Source of the DNA: Haliea sp.
GTDB lineage: Bacteria > Pseudomonadota > Gammaproteobacteria > Pseudomonadales > Halieaceae
Direction: 5' to 3'
Assembly (NCBI GenBank): GCA_002692965.1
Contig: NZNC01000001.1
Location: 1-64,000 of the forward strand
DNA: 64,000 nt
Part shown: positions 58,554 through 64,000 of the stretch, in pieces
How the letters are laid out: each line of letters starts with the position of its first letter
How positions within the stretch are numbered: the first letter of the stretch is position 1
The notes under the pieces: model-generated
What the model saw: the letters and a program-made list of their open reading frames with translations, nothing else
Database searches by the model: none
What the model was told of the DNA's origin: nothing
Program-made: the position numbers and the translations under genes

Positions 58554-60290
58554 ATGCGCCACCGCCTGCTCGCCTGTTGCTGTGCCCTGTTGATCACACT
58601 GAGCCCCGCCACACTGGCGCGGGAAACGGCGCAGCAGGCCCCCATCATCGACTACGGCAGCCGTTTCCTGCCGCAGGTGGCGCGCCAGGCCATGGTGGTC
58701 GGGCCGGAGCGCCTGGCCGCGGAAATCGGGCTCGATATCCTGCGCGAAGGTGGTAACGCCGTCGATGCTGCGGTCGCCACCGGGTTCGCCCTCGCCGTAA
58801 GCTATCCCCGGGCGGGCAACCTCGGCGGCGGCGGTTTCATGCTGATCCACCTCGACGAGGAAGACCGCCAGACCTTTATCGACTACCGGGAAACCGCGCC
58901 CGCTGCCGCCACCCGCGACCTGTTCCTGGATGAGCAGGGCGAGATCGACCGCCAGCGCAGCTACTTCAGCCACCTCTCCTCCGGTGTCCCGGGGACCGTT
59001 GCCGGCCTGATCCTGGCCCAGGAACGCTACGGCACACTGCCCCTGCCTCGCGTGCTCGCCCCCGCGATTGCGCTGGCGGAAGAGGGCCTGGAAGTGTCCT
59101 GGGCGCTGCAGTTCGAGATCGCCGCCCGGGCAGAACAGCTGCGCAAGAACCCCGAGGCCGCCCGCCTGTTCTTCAAGCCCGACGGCAGCGCCTACCGGAT
59201 GGGTGACCACTGGCGCCAGCCGGAACTGGCCTGGACCCTGCGCCAGATCGCCGAGCGCGGCCGCGAAGGCTTTTATCAGGGGCCGGTTGCCGAGCGCATC
59301 GTCGCCGAGATGGAGCGCGGCGGCGGCCTGATCAGCGAGCAGGACCTGGCCGACTACCGCGCGCTGGAGCGAGAACCGGTGCGCGGCAGTTTCCAGGGTT
59401 TCGAGGTGGTATCCGCCCCGCCCCCCTCCTCCGGCGGCGTCCACATCCTGCAGATGCTCAACCTGCTGGAGGGCTTCGACCTCAAGGGCATGGGGCACAA
59501 CAGCGCGGCCTACATCCATCACCTGGCGGAGGCCATGAAACTCGCCTACGCCGACCGCAGCCAGTTTCTCGCCGACCCGGATTTCGTTGAGGTGCCGGTT
59601 GCGCAGCTGACCAGCAAGTCCTACGCCGAACGCCAGCGCGCACTGGTTGACCCCGGGCGGGCCACCCCCTCCAGCGAGATTGCTCCCGGACGCGTTCTGG
59701 TGCAGGAGAGCCACGACACTACCCACTACAGCGTCGCCGACCGCTGGGGCAATGTGGTCACCAACACCTATACCCTGAACTTCAGCTTTGGCTCACACAT
59801 CGCCGTGCCCGGCACCGGCATGCTGCTGAACAATGAGATGGCCGATTTCGCGGCCCGCCCGGGCAGCAGCAATGCCTTTGGCCTGGTGGAACACGAGGCC
59901 AACCGCATCGAGGGGGGCAAGCGTCCGCTTTCCTCCATGAGCCCCACCCTGGTGCTGCGCGATGGCGAACCCTGGCTGGCCACCGGCAGCCCCGGCGGTA
60001 GCGTGATCATCACCACGGTGTTGCAGACCCTGCTCAACGCGATGGTATTCGACATGAACGTCGCTGCGGCGGCCACCGAGTCCCGCGTCCATCACCAGTG
60101 GCTACCCGACCGGCTGATCCTGGAGTCCGGCATCAGCCCGGATACCCGGCGCCTGCTGGAGTCCCTGGGCCACAATGTCGACACCACGCCGCGCACCCTG
60201 GGGCGGACGCAGTCGATCATGCTGGAGGGGGGCTACCTCTACGGCGCCACGGACCCCCGGCGGTTGGGGGGGCATGTGGCGGGCGAGTGA
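58554..60290 (+). CDS. ggt: gamma-glutamyltransferase
   Basis: A 578-residue periplasmic Ntn-hydrolase that cleaves glutathione and transfers gamma-glutamyl groups. Signal peptide at about 1-22 (LARE cleavage). Autoprocessing nucleophile is Thr389 in ESHDTTHYSVAD; the Gly-rich RAGNLGGGGFM, RPLSSMSP and GSPGGSVIITTVLQ active-site blocks are intact. AAGGAGA precedes the ATG. It is monocistronic and convergent with the thioesterase. Confidence 0.95.
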   Translation: MRHRLLACCCALLITLSPATLARETAQQAPIIDYGSRFLPQVARQAMVVGPERLAAEIGLDILREGGNAVDAAVATGFALAVSYPRAGNLGGGGFMLIHLDEEDRQTFIDYRETAPAAATRDLFLDEQGEIDRQRSYFSHLSSGVPGTVAGLILAQERYGTLPLPRVLAPAIALAEEGLEVSWALQFEIAARAEQLRKNPEAARLFFKPDGSAYRMGDHWRQPELAWTLRQIAERGREGFYQGPVAERIVAEMERGGGLISEQDLADYRALEREPVRGSFQGFEVVSAPPPSSGGVHILQMLNLLEGFDLKGMGHNSAAYIHHLAEAMKLAYADRSQFLADPDFVEVPVAQLTSKSYAERQRALVDPGRATPSSEIAPGRVLVQESHDTTHYSVADRWGNVVTNTYTLNFSFGSHIAVPGTGMLLNNEMADFAARPGSSNAFGLVEHEANRIEGGKRPLSSMSPTLVLRDGEPWLATGSPGGSVIITTVLQTLLNAMVFDMNVAAAATESRVHHQWLPDRLILESGISPDTRRLLESLGHNVDTTPRTLGRTQSIMLEGGYLYGATDPRRLGGHVAGE

Positions 60291-60391
60291 TCCGGCTGCC
60301 CGGCCACTGCCGACTTCACGGGGCCCGGCGGGCTCAAGGCCCAGTTCCTCGCAGGTCGCCACGGCCCCGAACCCCGCTCCCAGGCCGAGGA

Positions 60392-60499
60392 GCCGAGGGG
60401 TGTGGCCCCTGTCGCGACCGTGGGTGGCCATGGAGGGCCACCCACGAGCTTACATGGACGTACTTGCAGCGTGTCGCGACAGGGGCCACACCCCTCGGC
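60392..60499. repeat. palindromic intergenic element, copy 2
   Basis: Outer arms 60392-60418 and 60473-60499 are a perfect 27-bp inverted repeat (left arm begins GCCGAGGGGTGTGGCCCC). The 54-base loop carries, on the minus strand, a core (60445-60472) that matches 24 of 28 bases of copy 1, plus an inner perfect 11-bp dyad (60419-60429 with 60436-60446). The right arm ends three bases before the stop codon of the thioesterase gene. The element lies between two convergent genes. Confidence 0.9.
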
Positions 60500-60502
60500 G
60501 AC

Positions 60503-61297
60503 CTACCCCCGAGACCGGGGCAGGCGGACCTTGGCGGTCTGGCGGCTGAGGGCCACGAGGGTGCCCTCGCTGTCCCAGTAGACACCATCCTCTTCCACCA
60601 CCCCGCGACTGATACTGCGCGAGACCAGGCGCGCCTGCAAAGGCCCCGGGGCCGGGTGGGCGCGGAGCTGCACGGTCAGCTCCACCGTGGGTACCCAGCC
60701 GACCAGGCCCACGATGTCAAAAGCCGGGGGCGGAAAGGCATCGGCGAACATCAGCAGGCTGATCGCATCCGGCTCACTGCCGTCGGCATGGCGGAGCCAG
60801 CCGCTGAACTCGCCGCGACCACTGGGTTCGGCGCCCCGAAACACCTCGCCACCCTGGGCCAGCCGGACCTCCACGCGGGAGGCAAACTCGATCTGGCTGT
60901 TGCCACCACTGCAATCTTCCCAGGGTGCGATATCGGGACGCTCGAGATTGCTCCAACTCGGCCCCTGCAGTGCCTCGAGGTCGGTATAGGCCGCCGTAAC
61001 CAGCAGTTTCAGTTCCTCCCCCTGGTAGAGCCGCAGGTTGCCAAAGCTGGTACTTCCGCCCGCACGCAGCAGCTCCACCCGGCAATCCACGGGGCCGAGC
61101 GCGGTCGGGGCGAGGTAAAAAGCATTTACCGTGAGCGGATCGGGGTGGGGCATGGCCTCGCGCAGCACCCGGCCGGCCAGTGCCAGGGTATAGCCCCCGT
61201 TGGGCACTTCGCCAATCCGCCAGCCGCGATGGAGCTCGCCGCGCCAGTGGCCTTCACCAACCCGGTGAACTTCGGTTTCCCGTACAAATTGTGACAT
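60503..61297 (-). CDS. acyl-CoA thioesterase family protein
   Basis: A 264-residue double-hotdog protein (WRGELHRGWRIGEVPNGGY, TVNAFYLAPTALGPV, IEFASRVEVRLAQGG, DAFPPPAFDIVGLVGWVPTVEL) of the TesB-like/acyl-CoA thioesterase group. The Gly-Gly-Tyr-Thr and late VPTVEL motifs support family placement. Its C-terminus ends next to the palindromic element. Substrate chain length unknown. Confidence 0.86.
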   Translation of the reverse strand: MSQFVRETEVHRVGEGHWRGELHRGWRIGEVPNGGYTLALAGRVLREAMPHPDPLTVNAFYLAPTALGPVDCRVELLRAGGSTSFGNLRLYQGEELKLLVTAAYTDLEALQGPSWSNLERPDIAPWEDCSGGNSQIEFASRVEVRLAQGGEVFRGAEPSGRGEFSGWLRHADGSEPDAISLLMFADAFPPPAFDIVGLVGWVPTVELTVQLRAHPAPGPLQARLVSRSISRGVVEEDGVYWDSEGTLVALSRQTAKVRLPRSRG

Positions 61298-61366
61298 GTG
61301 GCTTTCCTTGTGCCGGTGGTTTGAGCCGGACGGCTGGATGCCGCGTATTTTGGGTAGTATCAGGCA

Positions 61367-61380
61367 CAGTGTATATACTG
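61367..61380. promoter_or_regulatory. dyad over the -10 box in a divergent promoter region
   Basis: CAGTGTATATACTG, a near-palindrome (six of seven pairs) that contains TATACT (61374-61379), a good -10 for the plus-strand envelope operon (GTG start 61426). It lies in the 128-base divergent gap to the thioesterase. Confidence 0.35.
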
Positions 61381-61425
61381 CCGGTGAGGGGCTCCCACGC
61401 CGGATAGGAACCGAGGCTGCAGACT

Positions 61426-62688
61426 GTGACGACATCGCACGACAGCGCCAGTTTTCCGGCCCTCTGGCTGAGCGCACTTCTGCTGGCGGCGGCCCCTGTC
61501 AGCGCGGCGGAAGTCGCCGGCCAGGGGCCGGGTCCGGAGGCGACAGCTGTCACCCCGGACACCCATATACCAGCAGACCTGCAGGCGCTGGAAGCCACCA
61601 TTGCGCGACTGGAAAGCGAGCACGGCGCCTACAGTCCGGCACTGCCCGAGCAGCTGCTCAGTCTGGGCCAGGCACTCCAGGCCGCGGGCAGGCACCGCGA
61701 TGCGGCGACCGTGTTGCGTCGCGGCGCCCACCTGGCTCGCGTGAGCAGCGGCCTCTATGCCGGCACCCAGCTGCCCCTGCTGGAAGCCGAAATTGCCAGC
61801 CTCATGGCGCTGGCGGACTACCCCGCGGTGGACCAGCGGCAGACCTGGTTGCACCGGGTGCAACAGCGGGCCCTGTCGGCAGGCCCGGCCCGCGCCCGGG
61901 CACTGGTGCGGCATGCCGACTGGCAGCGCCTGGCCTATCTCTATGGCATCGACGAAGAGCCGGCGCACCGCTTGGCCGACATGTGGGAACTCAACCGGCA
62001 GGCGCTGAATGAGCTGCTGGAGAGCGAGGGCGATCGTTCGCCCCGTCTGCTGATGCCCCTGCGGGGCATGCTGCAGACCCAGTACCTGATCTCCGACCTG
62101 CAGTGGCAGGGTGGCCCGGGGCTCTACGATGCCTACCAGCTGGTCGACCGCGGGCCGGGGGCTCAGCGCAGCGCCTACCGTCGAGACAGCTTTCAGCAGG
62201 GGCTGTCACTGCTGCGGGCAATGCATGAGCTGCAGGTCGGCCAGTCCGGCGCCGGCGCACCCGCCACCGTGCGTACACTGGTGCAACTGGGGGACTGGCA
62301 GCAGTGGCACGGCGAGCACCAGGAGGCGCTCAAAACCTGGTGCCGGGCATTTGCGGAACTTGCCGGCAGCGATACTGCCCAAGCAAGGCGGGAGCTGGAT
62401 GAATTGTTCTCGGCGCCGGTACCTCTGCCCGATCTTCCCGGGGTAAGTCTCTTCGCGCCGGTGCCGAAGAGTCCTGAGGGCGATATACTGCTGGAGTTTG
62501 ATGTCGGCGCCGATGGCAGGGTCACCGATCTCCTGCGCAAGGACGACAACAGCGAGGTCAGCGGGGTCGCCCACAAACTCATGCGCAAGCTGCGCCGAAC
62601 CCCCTTCCGCCCCCGATTTGATCCGGAGGTGGGGCAGCCAGTCGCCACCAATAACATGCTATGGGCCTATGACAGCAAACAGTGGTAA
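61426..62688 (+). CDS. periplasmic protein with TonB-like C-terminal domain
   Basis: A 420-residue exported protein. Residues 1-28 are a signal peptide (APVSA cleavage), followed by a helical, TPR-like region (about 50-310) and a C-terminal TonB-like fold (about 345-415; DILLEFDVGADGRVTDLLRK and KLRRTPFRPRFD). Automated pipelines may call it an energy transducer, but it has no N-terminal membrane anchor and no Pro-rich linker, so it is unlikely to transmit energy. Start is GTG at 61426. Its stop lies 20 bases inside the next gene. Confidence 0.8.
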   Translation: MTTSHDSASFPALWLSALLLAAAPVSAAEVAGQGPGPEATAVTPDTHIPADLQALEATIARLESEHGAYSPALPEQLLSLGQALQAAGRHRDAATVLRRGAHLARVSSGLYAGTQLPLLEAEIASLMALADYPAVDQRQTWLHRVQQRALSAGPARARALVRHADWQRLAYLYGIDEEPAHRLADMWELNRQALNELLESEGDRSPRLLMPLRGMLQTQYLISDLQWQGGPGLYDAYQLVDRGPGAQRSAYRRDSFQQGLSLLRAMHELQVGQSGAGAPATVRTLVQLGDWQQWHGEHQEALKTWCRAFAELAGSDTAQARRELDELFSAPVPLPDLPGVSLFAPVPKSPEGDILLEFDVGADGRVTDLLRKDDNSEVSGVAHKLMRKLRRTPFRPRFDPEVGQPVATNNMLWAYDSKQW

Positions 62689-63760
62689 AAGCCTTTTTCG
62701 TCGCGGCCTGTATCTGGCAGGTGGCGCCGCGGTGTGCCTATCGCTGACCGGCTGCCCGAGTAGCAGCAACCCCACCCAGCCCCAAATGCCCAGTCCGCCC
62801 TCCAGCAGTAGCAGCAGCTCCAGCGGCTCAAGCGGCGCTCAGTCCCCGGCACCGGGCGGTGCCAGCGGCAGCGCTGCCAGCCTGCCCGGGGGCAGCACGC
62901 CGTCGTCCGGGGGCACACCGGGTAGCGCCCCGCTGCCATCGGGCACTAGCGGCCTTCCGGGCAGCGGCGACAGTCCCGGTGCAGACGGCAGCCAAACCGC
63001 GGGCGCCGATCCTGCAGGCGAGGGAAACTCCGGCGTTAACGAGCCGGGCGGGGCTAGCGGTACAGACGCGACGGCACGCGCTTCCGCAGGGTCGAGCGAG
63101 CCCGGCTTCGGCGATTCACCCAGCGGAGGCAGCGGGCTGCCCGACCTGCGCGACCTGCCGCCCCCGGTAGTGGCGGAAAGCGGCGAGCGCGGGGCTGACG
63201 GCAGCAGTACCGGCACCACAGGGAGCACACCCGGCGGCAGTACAGCCACTGAGGGCGTGGCCGACCGCAGCGGGGCGACTGAAGGGTCGGGCCCCCCCGG
63301 TGCAGCCAACAAGGGTGGTATCGACGGCCCACTGACAGCGGCGGAGCAGGTCGCTGTGCTGGATGCACGCCTGGAAGCCAGCACGGGTGAGTTCGACAGC
63401 ATCATTCTCGAGGAACAGACCCGCCAGCGCGAGGCTGCCCGGGAGAGCACCCGTTCCCCGTCAAGCTCCGGAAGCGATACCGGCGCGTCGGGTGCCGGCA
63501 GCCCGAGCGGCCCCTACGGCGGCGAGGTTGTAAGTGGTGGAGCCGGGGGCGGTGGTGGCATGGGTGTCGGCAATAGCGGTCCGGGACGGCCAGCCCCCGC
63601 CAATCCGCCGCGCTTCCCACCGCCGGACGATATCCCCAGTGGCGATGACGACGATGTCGTGGCGCGGCAGTTGCGGGAGGCCGCGATGCGCGAGCCGGAC
63701 CCGGACGTCCGCGAGAAGCTCTGGGACGAATACCGCAAATACAAGGGCATAGAGTCGTGA
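62669..63760 (+). CDS. Ser/Gly/Pro-rich lipoprotein
   Basis: A 363-residue lipoprotein with lipobox LSLTGC (Cys at about 29). From about 35 to 310 it is low complexity: a run of eight Ser, then repeated GS, GG, PG, TGG pairs, probably disordered. The end (DDDDVVARQLREAAMREPDPDVREKLWDEYRKYKG region, last 40) looks folded and helical. It starts 20 bases before the stop of the previous gene (ATG 62669). No family recognised. Confidence 0.8.
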   Translation: MTANSGKSLFRRGLYLAGGAAVCLSLTGCPSSSNPTQPQMPSPPSSSSSSSSGSSGAQSPAPGGASGSAASLPGGSTPSSGGTPGSAPLPSGTSGLPGSGDSPGADGSQTAGADPAGEGNSGVNEPGGASGTDATARASAGSSEPGFGDSPSGGSGLPDLRDLPPPVVAESGERGADGSSTGTTGSTPGGSTATEGVADRSGATEGSGPPGAANKGGIDGPLTAAEQVAVLDARLEASTGEFDSIILEEQTRQREAARESTRSPSSSGSDTGASGAGSPSGPYGGEVVSGGAGGGGGMGVGNSGPGRPAPANPPRFPPPDDIPSGDDDDVVARQLREAAMREPDPDVREKLWDEYRKYKGIES

Positions 63761-64000
63761 GCACCCTGTCGCGCCTGCTTTTCGCCAGCTTGCTTCTCGT
63801 GGGCCTGGCGGGTTGTGTCAACCAGACGGTGAAAAGCACCTCGGTCCCCCCGCTGGAGCGGCCCGCCACAAGCGTTGCCGAAGCCGAATTGCTGGACGTC
63901 GCTATCGCCGTCTTCGATCCGGGGCTCGACAACTACGAGGAAGACCAGCAGATCTACCCGGAAGTGCGCAAGGCGGAAGCTCGCTTCATGCCCCGGTTGC
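63757..64000 (+). CDS. lipoprotein, partial (runs off the window)
   Basis: Starts with GTG at 63757, overlapping the previous stop as GTGA. Eighty-one residues are visible: a signal with lipobox LVGLAGC (Cys about 20) and then TVKSTSVPPLERPATSV and an Asp/Glu-rich stretch (AVFDPGLDNYEEDQQIYPEVRKAEARF). The 3' end is outside the window. Third gene of the envelope operon. Confidence 0.75.
   Translation, partial: MSTLSRLLFASLLLVGLAGCVNQTVKSTSVPPLERPATSVAEAELLDVAIAVFDPGLDNYEEDQQIYPEVRKAEARFMPRL

Overview
This 64 kb window is a GC-rich, gene-dense chromosomal segment of a gammaproteobacterium. The run nnr-tsaE-amiB-mutL-miaA-hfq-hflX-hflK-hflC-(DUF2065)-hisZ-purA, with queG divergent from it and orn, rsgA, psd nearby, is the typical gammaproteobacterial core block. 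The accessory gene content (paired APH/acyl-CoA dehydrogenase, Anbu cluster, exosortase-like protein tail) fits a marine aerobic lineage such as the Halieaceae/Cellvibrionales, but that placement is inference. I see no rRNA, tRNA, prophage, insertion sequence or CRISPR array.

Layout. 0-2.5 kb: fructosamine kinase-like gene, small NIF3-like gene and a secreted protein with a C-terminal sorting-type tail. 2.5-7 kb: tyrosine/homogentisate catabolic operon hmgA-fahA-maiA, convergent with cyclopropane fatty acid synthase. 7-11.3 kb: RND efflux pair. 11.6-15.7 kb: Anbu proteasome-like peptidase facing a translationally coupled operon of circularly permuted ATP-grasp, alpha-E protein and a zinc-ribbon metallopeptidase. 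15.7-21.1 kb: molybdopterin oxidoreductase, LemA plus M48 protease, and an AraC-type regulator. 21.2-34.1 kb: the long minus-strand core operon, read from nnr to purA. 34.2-42.7 kb: queG, an FHA membrane protein, orn, rsgA, psd, PhoH-type ATPase and RNase II. 42.7-49.4 kb: APH-like kinase and acyl-CoA dehydrogenase with divergent TetR, asnS, SYLF/SDR pair and a PNPOx-like gene. 49.4-58.4 kb: transglutaminase/TPR lipoprotein, a tiny membrane protein, cysH, flavin oxidoreductase, orphan ParA, iron ADH, NUDIX hydrolase, CinA, lipocalin-like and pdxH. 58.5-64 kb: gamma-glutamyltransferase, thioesterase and an envelope-protein operon that runs off the window.

Genes that appear to work together: hmgA-fahA-maiA (homogentisate to fumarate and acetoacetate); HflK/HflC (regulators of FtsH) with HflX and Hfq; Nnr, TsaE, MiaA and QueG (metabolite repair and tRNA modification); LemA with the M48 protease; the APH/ACAD pair, which resembles vertebrate ACAD10/11 split into two genes; and the Anbu peptidase with the ATP-grasp/alpha-E ligase-like genes.

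The most unusual non-coding signal is a pair of about 108 bp palindromic elements at 40484-40591 and 60392-60499. Each has perfect 27-28 bp outer arms whose sequence differs between copies, while a 28-nt core inside the loop is conserved (24/28). The window also has sigma-S-like -10 boxes upstream of cfa and of the transglutaminase/TPR gene, and an ANR/FNR-like box upstream of a 43-aa membrane protein.
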